Assembly (NCBI RefSeq): GCF_900142565.1 | Contig: NZ_FRBH01000008.1 | Coordinates: forward strand, 169,442-233,441 | Length of the DNA: 64,000 nucleotides | DNA from: Chishuiella changwenlii | Lineage (GTDB): Bacteria; Bacteroidota; Bacteroidia; Flavobacteriales; Weeksellaceae | Direction: 5' to 3' | Translations under genes and position numbers: made by a program | The notes under the pieces: generated by a model | Databases searched by the model: none | What the model was told of the DNA's origin: nothing | Seen by the model: only the letters and a program-made list of their open reading frames with translations | Shown: in pieces, positions 35,506 through 44,558 of the stretch | Layout of the letters: each line of letters starts with the position of its first letter | How positions within the stretch are numbered: the stretch's first letter is position 1

Positions 35506-36948
35506 TTAGATCATTGAGAAACGAACTGTATTCGTAATACCTTTTTCAAACGCTGGCATTGCATTTAAATTGATAATGAAATCTCCATAATCTACAAAAC
35601 CTGCATTTTTAGCTAAAATATTAACCTCTGTAATAGTCTGATCTGTAGACGTATCACGTGGGTCATAATTAATTGCTTTAACTCCCCATAATAAATTCAA
35701 CATACGGTTAATTCTTTTACTTGGGTTAAAAACCAAGATAAATGAATTTGGACGGTGTGAAGAAATTTGGAATGCTGTGTAACCAGAATATGTTAATGTA
35801 GCAATCGCTTTAGATCCTGTATCTTGAGCCATTTTTGCAGCACTATAACAAACCATATCTGTAACAAAACGTTCATTTTGAACTTTTGGTTTATGTTCTG
35901 GTACATTAATATGATCATCATCTTCAACAGTTTGAAGAATTTTTGTCATTTTCTCAATTACTTGTACTGGGTATTGTCCAACTGAAGTTTCTCCAGATAA
36001 CATTACCGCATCAGCTCCATCAAAAACAGCATTTGCAACGTCAGAAACTTCTGCACGTGTAGGTGTTAAACTAGAAATCATTGTTTCCATCATTTGTGTT
36101 GCAACGATAACCGGTTTTCTAGCTAATTTAGATTTATCAATTAATTGTTTTTGAGCTTTTGGTACAATTTCAAAAGGAACCTCAACTCCTAAATCACCTC
36201 TAGCTACCATTAAACCATCAGAAAATTCTAAAATATCATCAATATTTTCTAATGCTTCTGGTTTTTCAATTTTAGAGATAATTGGAATTTTAATAGATCC
36301 ATTTTCTTTTATAAAATCTGCTAAATCTTTAACATCTTGTCCAGAACGAACAAATGATAATGCAAACCAATCTACTCTTTGATCAATTGCAAATTTTGCA
36401 TCTTCTTTATCTTTCTCTGTTAACGCAGGTAAAGAAATGTTTGTATTTGGTAAATTAACTCCTTTTTTAGAACGTAATGGACCTCCTTGTATAGTTTCTG
36501 CTTTTACAGTATCAGTTCCATTTGTTTCGATAACTTTCAAAATTAATTTTCCATCATCAATTAAAATGTTTTCACCAACTTGTACATCTTGAGCAAATCT
36601 TTGGTAAGTCATAAAAACTTTTTCATTAGTTCCTACCACTTCCTCATTTGTAAATGTTAAGATATCCCCGTTGTTGATAACAAAGTCTTCATGTTCCATT
36701 TTACCAATACGTAATTTTGGACCTTGTAAATCGGCTAAAATTGCTGTATTGTATCCATGCTCTTCATTTAATTGATGAATTGTATCTATTTTACGTTTCA
36801 CATCTTCATAATCTGCGTGTGAAAAATTGATACGGAACACATCTGTTCCTTTTTGCATCATCTCTAATAAAATTTCAGGACGTTCTGTAGCTGGACCTAA
36901 TGTTGCTACAATTTTTGTCTTTTTTAGAAATTGTTTATCGTAAACCAT
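35506..36948 (-). CDS. pyk: Pyruvate kinase
   Basis: The protein (480 residues from the chosen start) is a full-length pyruvate kinase: KKTKIVATLGPATERPEIL at its start, FRINFSHAD, ILADLQGPKLRIG, IISKIEKPEALENIDDIL with the catalytic Lys, and MVARGDLGVEVPFE, then VIVATQMMETM. It converts phosphoenolpyruvate and ADP to pyruvate and ATP. I chose the ATG at 36948 because GGGA lies 7 bases before it; a GTG at 36972 would add eight residues (MHKKREKI) and begins only 9 bases after the previous stop. It is last in the acpP-fabF-rnc-IPExxxVDY-pyk unit. Confidence 0.95.
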   Translation of the reverse strand: MVYDKQFLKKTKIVATLGPATERPEILLEMMQKGTDVFRINFSHADYEDVKRKIDTIHQLNEEHGYNTAILADLQGPKLRIGKMEHEDFVINNGDILTFTNEEVVGTNEKVFMTYQRFAQDVQVGENILIDDGKLILKVIETNGTDTVKAETIQGGPLRSKKGVNLPNTNISLPALTEKDKEDAKFAIDQRVDWFALSFVRSGQDVKDLADFIKENGSIKIPIISKIEKPEALENIDDILEFSDGLMVARGDLGVEVPFEIVPKAQKQLIDKSKLARKPVIVATQMMETMISSLTPTRAEVSDVANAVFDGADAVMLSGETSVGQYPVQVIEKMTKILQTVEDDDHINVPEHKPKVQNERFVTDMVCYSAAKMAQDTGSKAIATLTYSGYTAFQISSHRPNSFILVFNPSKRINRMLNLLWGVKAINYDPRDTSTDQTITEVNILAKNAGFVDYGDFIINLNAMPAFEKGITNTVRFSMI

Positions 36949-36981
36949 AATTTTTTCCCTTTTTTTATGCACAATATTTTG

Positions 36982-37440
36982 TTAGAAAACCAATCTATCA
37001 GCAGTGCTAATTAAATCGATTTCTGTTTTTTTGATCACTTTTATAAAATCCTTTTCTGTAAATGGAAGTGAAAGATTTTGTAAATCATCTTCCCAACCAG
37101 ATATTTTTACAATATAATTACAGTCCTTATAATTTGGGACAAGAATAATACTCTCTTTGAAAAGATTTGTTAAATCTACTTCATTTTTTTGAGAATTTGA
37201 CTGATTTGGAATATTTTTAATGATATGATAATCTATTTTATTGGCTTCATCTAACCATTCATATGTCTCGAAATAATATGTATGATCGTCTAGCCAAATA
37301 TCCAAATCCTTGATACGTTGAAAATGCGTATCAAAAGTTGAGTTAAGATGGAATATAAATTGTGTAGAAGTACTGTAAATAGAATTTACCCCTATTAGAT
37401 GAAAATCTATCCAATCATCATACAAGAGTAAATCTGCCAT
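36982..37440 (-). CDS. IPExxxVDY-family protein (divergent signature)
   Basis: The 152-residue protein sits between rnc and pyk, where Flavobacteriia place the IPExxxVDY-family gene (TIGR04205-like). The early WIDFHLIGVNSIYSTSTQFIFHLN segment fits the family, but the name-giving motif is here LVPNYKDCNYIVKISG, that is VPN...CNY rather than IPE...VDY. Function is unknown for the family; its fixed place beside rnc and pyk suggests a housekeeping role. It is 3 bases from rnc. Confidence 0.72.
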   Translation of the reverse strand: MADLLLYDDWIDFHLIGVNSIYSTSTQFIFHLNSTFDTHFQRIKDLDIWLDDHTYYFETYEWLDEANKIDYHIIKNIPNQSNSQKNEVDLTNLFKESIILVPNYKDCNYIVKISGWEDDLQNLSLPFTEKDFIKVIKKTEIDLISTADRLVF

Positions 37441-37443
37441 TTT

Positions 37444-38199
37444 TTATACTTTTTCTATTTTCTTTTGTAGGGAATAATATGCTCTTTTTGCTGCACTTTC
37501 TTCCGCTTTTTTCTTGGAAGTTCCTCTTCCTTTTGAAATAACTTTGTCATTTAGACGAACTACAGAAACAAAAATTTGCAAATCTTCTGCGTTTTGCTCA
37601 TCAAAAGTATTGAATCTTATCGTATTTCTTGTTTTTTGACTCCATTCCAAAATCAATGATTTATGACTTGTAATAGTATGTTCTAAACGATCTAAATCCG
37701 CGTAAGGGTCAATAATTTTAACTTGAATAAATTCTTGTACTGCGTTTATACCTCCATCAACATAAATTGCTCCAACCAAAGCTTCCAGAATATCACCATT
37801 TACATCTTCTCCAAGATTATGGTGATTATTTAGTGGTTCTAAATGATCTAAAAGTCCTAACTGTTTAGAAACAGCATTTAATTGTCTACGTGAAACAATT
37901 TTTGAGCGCATTTTAGTTAAATATCCCTCTTGTTGACCTGGTGCTTTATAATATAAGTGCATTGCTGCAGAAGCACCAAGTAATGCATCTCCTAAAAACT
38001 CTAATCTTTCAAAATTAATACTATTTCCGTTTTCGTCTTTTTTTTGAGCCGATCTATGAGTAAATGCTTCTTTAAATACCTCAATATTTTGAGGATTGTA
38101 ACCCAAGATTGATTTCAAAAATTTCAAAAATGAATCAGATGAATTCTTATTATCATCACGACTATTTAGAAAAGAATATATTTTTTTTAAGAAAGACAT
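37444..38199 (-). CDS. rnc: Ribonuclease III
   Basis: The 251-residue protein has the RNase III signature FERLEFLGDALLGAS at ~63-77, an EDVNGDILEALVGAIYVDGG second metal site at ~133-152, and a C-terminal double-stranded RNA-binding domain (~185-250) ending SAAKRAYYSLQKKI. It cuts double-stranded RNA in rRNA and mRNA processing. Its start overlaps the fabF stop by one base. Confidence 0.96.
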   Translation of the reverse strand: MSFLKKIYSFLNSRDDNKNSSDSFLKFLKSILGYNPQNIEVFKEAFTHRSAQKKDENGNSINFERLEFLGDALLGASAAMHLYYKAPGQQEGYLTKMRSKIVSRRQLNAVSKQLGLLDHLEPLNNHHNLGEDVNGDILEALVGAIYVDGGINAVQEFIQVKIIDPYADLDRLEHTITSHKSLILEWSQKTRNTIRFNTFDEQNAEDLQIFVSVVRLNDKVISKGRGTSKKKAEESAAKRAYYSLQKKIEKV

Positions 38200-39452
38200 T
38201 ACTTATACTTCTTAAATATCACGCAAGCGTTGTGTCCACCGAAACCAAAAGTATTACTTAATGCATATTCTACATTTTTCTCTTTTGCTTTGTTAAATGT
38301 ATAATCAATTTTTGGATCTAGATTTTCATCATCCGTAAAGTGATTAATTGTTGGTGGTACAATGCTGTTATTAATTGCTCCAATAGTCGAAATCGCCTCA
38401 ATAATTCCAGCTCCACCTAATAAGTGTCCTGTCATTGATTTAGTTGAATTGATTTGAATATTATAAGCGTGTTCTCCAAATAATTTTTGAATTGCTTTAG
38501 ATTCTGCAATATCTCCTAATGGAGTAGAAGTACCGTGCATATTAATATGATCGATGTCTTCTGCATTGATATTTGCATCTAATAAAGCTTCTCTCATCAC
38601 ATTTAATGCTCCTAATCCTTCTGGATGTGGTGCAGTAATATGATGTGCATCTGCTGTCATCCCTGTCCCTACTAATTCACCGTAAATTGTAGCTCCTCTT
38701 GCAATTGCATGCTCGTATTCTTCTAAAATAATACATCCTGCACCTTCTCCCATAACAAAACCGTCTCGGTCGTTGTCAAATGGACGTGAAGCTGTTTGTG
38801 GATCATCATTTCTAGTAGATAACGCATGTAAAGCATTAAAACCTCCAATACTAGAACCAGTTACTGCTGCTTCTGAACCTCCAGTTACTATTGCTTCTGC
38901 TTTTCCAAGTCTTAATAACATGTAAGCATCTATAATAGCATTTGTTGATGAAGCACAAGCTGAAACAGTTGTATAATTAGGTCCCATAAGACCAAATTCC
39001 ATTGATATATGACCAGGTGTGATATCTGCAATCATCTTAGGAATAAAGAACGGATTGAAACGTGGTGTTCCATTTCCTGTTGCGTAATTAGAAACTTCTT
39101 CTTCAAAAGTTTTAATTCCACCAATTCCTGACCCCCATATAACACCGATACGCTCTTTGTTTACATTAGTAGCATCTAAAATCCCACTGTGTTTGATTGC
39201 TTCTCTTGCAGCAACTATTCCTAGTTGAGCACAACGATCAATTTTACGTGCTTCCTTACGGTCAAAGTGATCTTCGATATTGAAGTTCTTAACCTCACAG
39301 GCAAATTGTGTCTTAAACAGAGATGCATCAAAAAGCGTAATAGGCGCAGCGCCACTTACACCATTCACTAATCCATCCCAAAATTCTTGGTATGTATTCC
39401 CGATTGGTGTTAGCGCGCCTAAACCTGTTACTACTACTCGTTTTAATTCCAT
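38199..39452 (-). CDS. fabF: Beta-ketoacyl-ACP synthase II
   Basis: The 417-residue thiolase-fold enzyme has the nucleophile in TVSACASSTNAII (Cys ~167) and the two catalytic histidines in HINMHGTSTPLGD and NSTKSMTGHLLGGAG. It extends acyl-ACP chains with malonyl-ACP. It lies 15 bases after acpP, the standard fatty-acid synthesis pairing. Confidence 0.97.
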   Translation of the reverse strand: MELKRVVVTGLGALTPIGNTYQEFWDGLVNGVSGAAPITLFDASLFKTQFACEVKNFNIEDHFDRKEARKIDRCAQLGIVAAREAIKHSGILDATNVNKERIGVIWGSGIGGIKTFEEEVSNYATGNGTPRFNPFFIPKMIADITPGHISMEFGLMGPNYTTVSACASSTNAIIDAYMLLRLGKAEAIVTGGSEAAVTGSSIGGFNALHALSTRNDDPQTASRPFDNDRDGFVMGEGAGCIILEEYEHAIARGATIYGELVGTGMTADAHHITAPHPEGLGALNVMREALLDANINAEDIDHINMHGTSTPLGDIAESKAIQKLFGEHAYNIQINSTKSMTGHLLGGAGIIEAISTIGAINNSIVPPTINHFTDDENLDPKIDYTFNKAKEKNVEYALSNTFGFGGHNACVIFKKYK

Positions 39453-39467
39453 AAATAGAAGGAACTA

Positions 39468-39704
39468 TTACTTGTTTAAGTCTTCGATGTATTTTACAGC
39501 TTGACCTACAGTAGAAATTTTCTCAGCTTGATCGTCTGGAATTTGGATATCAAATTCTTTTTCGAATTCCATGATTAATTCTACAGTGTCTAATGAATCA
39601 GCACCTAAATCGTTTGTGAAGCTTGCTTCTAAAGTTACTTCTGTCTCGTCAACTCCTAACTTATCTACGATAATTGCTTTCACTCTTGATGTAATGTCAG
39701 ACAT
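39468..39704 (-). CDS. acpP: Acyl carrier protein
   Basis: The 78-residue acidic protein has the phosphopantetheine site [14 protein letters not shown] with Ser37. It carries acyl chains in fatty-acid and lipid A synthesis. It is the first gene of a five-gene unit (acpP, fabF, rnc, IPExxxVDY-like, pyk) behind a clear promoter. Confidence 0.98.
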   Translation of the reverse strand: MSDITSRVKAIIVDKLGVDETEVTLEASFTNDLGADSLDTVELIMEFEKEFDIQIPDDQAEKISTVGQAVKYIEDLNK

Positions 39705-39736
39705 AATTTTCTAATTTTAATTGTTGTAAACTAGTG

Positions 39737-39765
39737 CAAAAATATAAAACTTATATTAAATACAA
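39737..39765 (-). promoter_or_regulatory. Promoter of the acpP operon
   Basis: On the minus strand TTG (39763-39765), an 18-nt spacer and TATTTTTG (39737-39744) fit the Bacteroidota promoter consensus, 33 bases before the acpP start. Confidence 0.65.
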
Positions 39766-39875
39766 GCTTTTTTTTATATGCACGCATAAGAACTAGCTAA
39801 AATAATTTAAATTAACATGAACGAAATCGTTGTAGTTGATGATATAAGTCAAAGTTTTTGAGTAACTTTTTGTTG

Positions 39876-39883
39876 TACTTTTG
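39876..39883 (+). promoter_or_regulatory. Candidate -7 element of the pckA promoter
   Basis: TACTTTTG matches TANNTTTG, 50 bases before the pckA start. The best upstream TTTG (39857-39860) gives a 15-nt spacer, slightly short, so the -33 half is uncertain. Confidence 0.45.
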
Positions 39884-39933
39884 CATAAAGTTTTTAACTT
39901 TATTATTTAAAAAATCACTATAAAAATCTAATA

Positions 39934-41505
39934 ATGAGTATTGAATTGGCATCTTACGGAATAAAAAATTCCAAAATCAACTATCAATTATCTTCTAAAG
40001 AGCTTACGGAAAAGATGATTGAAACTGGACAAGGAGAAGTTAGTTCTTCTGGAGCAGTTAATTTTTTGACAGGTGAATTTACTGGTCGTTCTCCGAAAGA
40101 CCGTTTTATCGTTAAGGATGATATAACATCTGACAACGTTTGGTGGGACGGAAATATTAATATTCCATTTGACTCTGATAAATTTGATGCCTTATACGAT
40201 AAAGTTGTAGAGCATTTAAGTAATCGTGAAGTCTATGTAAGAGATGCATTCGCATGTGCTGATGATGCTTATAAAGTAAAAATTAGAGCTATTACAGAAA
40301 CTCCTGGAGCAAACCTATTTATTTATAATATGTTTATTCGCCCAACTGAAGAAGAGTTAAAAAACTTTGGTGATGCTGAATGGACAATTATTAATGCACC
40401 TACATTCCTTGCTGAAGCAAATACTGATGGAACAAGACAACACAATTTTTCTATTTTAAATTTTAAACGCAAAATTGTTTTAAATGGAGGAACGGGTTAT
40501 ACAGGTGAAATGAAAAAGGGAATTTTCTCTGCTTTAAATTTCATTATGCCGGTATTTAAAAATACATTACCTATGCATTGTTCTGCTAACTCTGGTAAAG
40601 ATGGAGATACAGCAATGTTCTTTGGTTTATCTGGAACAGGTAAAACAACTTTATCTGCAGATAAAAATAGACAATTAATTGGTGATGATGAACATGGTTG
40701 GACTGAAGATAATACAGTATTCAATTTTGAAGGTGGATGTTATGCGAAAGTAATTAATTTATCTGCAGAAGGTGAACCTGAAATCTTTGGAGCAATTAAA
40801 GACGGTGCTTTACTAGAAAACTGTAAATTAGTTAAAGAAACAAACGATGTAGATTATACAGATGGTTCTATTACAGAAAATACGCGTGTTTCTTATCCTA
40901 TTGATTATATTGAAAATATCGCTACACCATCATTAGGAAAAAATCCTAAAAATATTTTCTTCTTATCATTTGATGCTTATGGTGTTTTTCCTCCAATTGC
41001 TAAATTAAATCCAGACCAGGCAGCTTATTTATTTATTTCTGGTTATACTTCTAAAGTTGCTGGAACAGAAGCTGGTGTCACAGAACCACAAACTACATTC
41101 TCTTCTTGTTTTGGAGCTCCATTTATGCCTTTACATCCAACAAAATATGCTGAGATGTTAAGTAATAAAGTAGAAGCTACTGGTATCAACGTATGGTTAA
41201 TTAATACGGGATGGAATGGTCAGAAAAAACGTATGTCTTTAAAAGATACTCGTGCAGTAATTAATGCAGCATTAAATGGAGATTTAGACAACATAGAATA
41301 TAGACAAGATCAATATTTTGGTTTTGAGGTTCCTGTTTCTATCAATGGTGTTGAAGCTGATAAATTAAATCCAGCTACATCTTTTGAATCGCAAGAAGCA
41401 TATGAAGCAAATGCTCAAATATTAGCTGACAAGTTTAAAGAAAATTTCAAGAAATTTGAAGAATTTGCTACGGCAGATTTATTAGCTGGTGGTCCTAGAA
41501 TCTAA
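39934..41505 (+). CDS. pckA: Phosphoenolpyruvate carboxykinase (ATP)
   Basis: The 523-residue enzyme has GEFTGRSPKDRFIV at ~49-62 for oxaloacetate binding, and the kinase P-loop FFGLSGTGKTTLSAD at ~229-243. Next come IGDDEHGW with the metal-binding Asp and the NTRVSYPIDYIEN and SGYTSKVAGTEAG blocks. It makes phosphoenolpyruvate from oxaloacetate for gluconeogenesis. It is a single-gene unit, divergent from acpP. Confidence 0.97.
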   Translation: MSIELASYGIKNSKINYQLSSKELTEKMIETGQGEVSSSGAVNFLTGEFTGRSPKDRFIVKDDITSDNVWWDGNINIPFDSDKFDALYDKVVEHLSNREVYVRDAFACADDAYKVKIRAITETPGANLFIYNMFIRPTEEELKNFGDAEWTIINAPTFLAEANTDGTRQHNFSILNFKRKIVLNGGTGYTGEMKKGIFSALNFIMPVFKNTLPMHCSANSGKDGDTAMFFGLSGTGKTTLSADKNRQLIGDDEHGWTEDNTVFNFEGGCYAKVINLSAEGEPEIFGAIKDGALLENCKLVKETNDVDYTDGSITENTRVSYPIDYIENIATPSLGKNPKNIFFLSFDAYGVFPPIAKLNPDQAAYLFISGYTSKVAGTEAGVTEPQTTFSSCFGAPFMPLHPTKYAEMLSNKVEATGINVWLINTGWNGQKKRMSLKDTRAVINAALNGDLDNIEYRQDQYFGFEVPVSINGVEADKLNPATSFESQEAYEANAQILADKFKENFKKFEEFATADLLAGGPRI

Positions 41506-41531
41506 AGCTAAATCAATTATTAAATAGTTTT

Positions 41532-41571
41532 TCCCTTTAAGAGATTTTATAATCTTTTAAAGGGATTTTTT
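41532..41571 (+). terminator. Rho-independent terminator of pckA
   Basis: TCCCTTTAAGAGATT pairs with AATCTTTTAAAGGGA (one G-U), 4-nt loop, followed by a T-run. The bases from here to about 41680 hold no recognisable feature. Confidence 0.85.
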
Positions 41572-41689
41572 ATATAATAAATGTAATCTTGTTTTAAAGT
41601 ATATTATTTTTTACTCACTTCAATAATTTTATCACTCATAAACATCTATTACTTTTTATTTACAAACTAAAATAATTTCTGCATAAAAA

Positions 41690-41712
41690 AAGCCCGATTA
41701 TTATCGGACTTT
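41690..41712 (-). terminator. Terminator of the ricT-gldH-PBP1A unit
   Basis: AGTCCGAT and ATCGGGCT pair around AATA (one G-U) on the minus strand and are followed by TTTTTT, 24 bases past the PBP stop. Confidence 0.75.
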
Positions 41713-41735
41713 TAAATATAAACTTGTATTATTTT

Positions 41736-44075
41736 CTAGTTTTCTGGCTCTTCTGTAGGAGGTTCATAATTTTCTCCTATACTTTCGCTACCACTACCTT
41801 CTACAATTGGTCCTGGATCATAAATTTGATCTTGTTGATGGAATCCATATGTATTTGTACAATCCCAACGTTTTTCAATATCTTTTGGCTTGTCGAATTT
41901 ATCACTCGCAGTAACACCAAATTTACCTCCTTCCTTATAAACACCTTGCATGTAATAAGCCCAAATTGGTAAAGCAGTGTTTGCTCCTTGTCCAGTGGCA
42001 GTACTTATAAAGTGAGCAAAACGGTCTTCGGCTCCAACCCAAACTCCTGTTACTAAGTTTGGTGTTAATCCCATAAACCAACCATCAGAGTTTTCATTCG
42101 TTGTACCTGTTTTACCAGCAATCTCTGCTGTTAAACCATAGCGATTTCTTAAACGTGCTCCAGAACCTCTGTCAACAACACCTTTCATTAAATCAACCAT
42201 TGTATAAGCTACATGCTCATTAACAACTTCACGTGTTTTTGGCGTATAATCTTTAATAACTTTTCCTTGTTTATCTTCTATTCTAAGAATTAACTGAGGC
42301 TTAATGTAAATTCCTCCATTTGCAAAAGCGCTCATTGCTCCTACCATTTCATACAATGATAAATCTGCAGAACCTAAAGCAATTGTTGGATCATTTACAA
42401 TAGGAGATTCAACTCCTAAGTCTCTTGTCATTTGTATAACCGGTTCAGTACCTGTTTGCATAATTAATCTAGCAGCAACAATATTTGTTGAGTATGCCAA
42501 GGCTGTTCTTAAATCTTGAGAACCTCCATAACGACCATTTGCATTACGAGGAGACCAATTTCCTGGAATACGTTCGTTAGATACAGTATGACATGGTGTT
42601 AAACCTAACTGATTAATCGCAGTTGCATAAACAAAAGGCTTAAATGTAGAACCTACTTGACGACGCGCTTGTTTTACGTGGTCAAACTTGAAATAATTCC
42701 AATCAATTCCACCAACCCATGCTTTTATAGTTCCGTCTTTAGGATCCATTGACATTAATCCAGCCTGTAAAATATGCTTATGGTATTCGATAGAATCCAT
42801 TAATGTTTTTCCTTTCTTATACTGAATTCCATTCCATGTAAAAAATTGTACAGAATCTCTAGGTGTTGTGAATACAGTTTCTATTTCAGCATCCGATTTC
42901 CCTTCTTCTTTCATTTTCTTGTACAAATCTGTACGTTGCATAGCTTGTTTAAAGATACCTTGTCTTTTCGCTACAGAAACATTATAGAAAGGTGCTAAAC
43001 TACGACCTCTTTGTTCTCCAAAGAATTGATCTTGTAAAACTTTTAAATGTCTTTTTACAGCTTCTTCAGCTAAAGATTGTAATCTAGAATCTAATGTTAC
43101 ATAGATTTTCAATCCATCTTTTTCAAGATTATATGATTTTCCAGTTTCTTTTTCATATTCAACCATCCACTCTTTGATTTCTTTTCTCAAAGCAGATTTA
43201 AAATAAGCAGAGTGTGCATCGCCACGCTCCATAATATCTTGTTTATCTGTTACCAAAGGAGCAGCTTTTGCAGCCTCAGCTTCAGCTTTAGAGATTTTGT
43301 TGTATTTCATCATCTGATCCAATACAAGATCTCTTTTCTGTTTAGATACTGCAGGATATTTTACAGGATTATATGCAACTGGATTTTGGAACATTGAAAC
43401 TAATGTCGCAGACTCATCCAAATTTAACTCTTGTGTCGTTTTATTAAAATAAACTTTAGACGCAGATTCAATTCCTTTAGCTCCATAAATAAAATCGAAC
43501 TTATTAAAATACATTGCAATGATTTCTTCTTTTGTATACAATTTTTCTAATTGCACAGAAGTAACCCATTCTTTGATTTTTTGTAAAGCTCTTTTTACTT
43601 TATTAGAAGACGGATCTTTTGTATAAAGTTGTTTTGCTAACTGTTGAGTAATAGTAGAACCTCCTCCCGATTCTCCAGCAGATGATATAGCACGGAATGC
43701 CGCTTTGATATCAACCCCAGAATGATCAAAGAATCGCACATCTTCTTTTGCCAACAACGCATCAACCAAATGTGGTGGTAAATCTTTATAATCTACTGGT
43801 GTTCTTCGTTCTGCTTCAAAACGATCTAACAAAACGCCATCAGAAGAAATAATTTCTGATGCAACATAAATATCTGGATTCTCTAAATCTCTTACATTTG
43901 GTATTTCACCTAACCAGCCGTTAGATGCTCCCCAAAAAATAGCAAAGATTCCTAATATTCCAGCAAAAAATAATACCCAAATTGTGATAATTATTCTTTT
44001 AACGATTGAAAAGCTTAAAAACTTCTTTTTTGCTTTTGAAGTTGTGCTTTTTTTAGGATTTTTTTTATTTTCCAT
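41736..44075 (-). CDS. mrcA: Class A penicillin-binding protein (PBP1A-type transglycosylase/transpeptidase)
   Basis: The 779-residue protein has one N-terminal membrane anchor (~28-52), a GT51 glycosyltransferase domain (LLAKEDVRFFDHSGVD at ~88-103 with catalytic Glu; GGSTITQQLAKQLYTKDPSS), and a transpeptidase domain with nucleophile motif VGSTFKPFVYATAI (SxxK), AYSTNIVAARL (SxN-type) and AGKTGTTNENSDGWF (KTG). It polymerises and cross-links peptidoglycan. It ends in a proline/glutamate-rich tail YEPPTEEPEN. It follows gldH by 6 bases in a unit conserved in Flavobacteriia. Confidence 0.95.
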   Translation of the reverse strand: MENKKNPKKSTTSKAKKKFLSFSIVKRIIITIWVLFFAGILGIFAIFWGASNGWLGEIPNVRDLENPDIYVASEIISSDGVLLDRFEAERRTPVDYKDLPPHLVDALLAKEDVRFFDHSGVDIKAAFRAISSAGESGGGSTITQQLAKQLYTKDPSSNKVKRALQKIKEWVTSVQLEKLYTKEEIIAMYFNKFDFIYGAKGIESASKVYFNKTTQELNLDESATLVSMFQNPVAYNPVKYPAVSKQKRDLVLDQMMKYNKISKAEAEAAKAAPLVTDKQDIMERGDAHSAYFKSALRKEIKEWMVEYEKETGKSYNLEKDGLKIYVTLDSRLQSLAEEAVKRHLKVLQDQFFGEQRGRSLAPFYNVSVAKRQGIFKQAMQRTDLYKKMKEEGKSDAEIETVFTTPRDSVQFFTWNGIQYKKGKTLMDSIEYHKHILQAGLMSMDPKDGTIKAWVGGIDWNYFKFDHVKQARRQVGSTFKPFVYATAINQLGLTPCHTVSNERIPGNWSPRNANGRYGGSQDLRTALAYSTNIVAARLIMQTGTEPVIQMTRDLGVESPIVNDPTIALGSADLSLYEMVGAMSAFANGGIYIKPQLILRIEDKQGKVIKDYTPKTREVVNEHVAYTMVDLMKGVVDRGSGARLRNRYGLTAEIAGKTGTTNENSDGWFMGLTPNLVTGVWVGAEDRFAHFISTATGQGANTALPIWAYYMQGVYKEGGKFGVTASDKFDKPKDIEKRWDCTNTYGFHQQDQIYDPGPIVEGSGSESIGENYEPPTEEPEN

Positions 44076-44081
44076 TCTGTT

Positions 44082-44558
44082 TTATTCAGCTTTATCTACA
44101 ATCAAACTAATATCTTCAATTCCTTTTAAATTGTTTGTTCGCATTCCTTGCCAAACTTTTAATTGGTATTTACCAGAATCTTTGATTGGTAATTTTTCTC
44201 GATAAACCAACATCATTTCTTTTGTTGTCATTCCTTTTCCTATCCAACTTCCATCAGGATTTGCGATATAATACTGTAATGTATCAATCATTTCATTTCC
44301 TTTTGGATCAATAAATTTCGTGAACAAGTATAAATTACTAAACTCGTACGATGTGTTATTTCTCAATACAAATCCAATGTTTACAGCACTTGGAATAGAA
44401 TCTTTTACATCAAACGTAAAAGTTTGAGGTTGATTCTTTTTCCATTCATTTTTAACATTCTTTGTATCTTGATAATAATGTTTTGCTTCGCAACTAAACA
44501 GTAAAACAATTACAATAAAAAGCAAGCTAATCTTGCGTATTATCTGGTTTTGGTCCAC
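44082..44558 (-). CDS. gldH: Gliding motility lipoprotein GldH
   Basis: The frame is open further upstream inside the 3' end of ricT, but the sequence there is basic and unlike GldH. The GTG at 44558 gives MDQNQIIRKISLLFIVIVLL followed by FSC, a type II signal peptide with Cys23 as lipidation site, then a GldH body (YYQDTKNVKNEWKKNQ, SIPSAVNIGFVLRNNTSY, FTKFIDPKGNEMIDTLQYYI, DSGKYQLKVWQGMRTNNLKGI). Length 158 residues is usual. GldH is an essential gliding lipoprotein linked with the T9SS in Flavobacteriia. It overlaps the ricT stop by about 32 bases, so translation is probably coupled. Start choice is less sure than identity. Confidence 0.85.
   Translation of the reverse strand: MDQNQIIRKISLLFIVIVLLFSCEAKHYYQDTKNVKNEWKKNQPQTFTFDVKDSIPSAVNIGFVLRNNTSYEFSNLYLFTKFIDPKGNEMIDTLQYYIANPDGSWIGKGMTTKEMMLVYREKLPIKDSGKYQLKVWQGMRTNNLKGIEDISLIVDKAE

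Noticed and set aside
41573..41683. tRNA or small RNA in the gap between pckA and the PBP gene
   Set aside because: The stretch is plain AT-rich sequence with no cloverleaf or strong hairpin.
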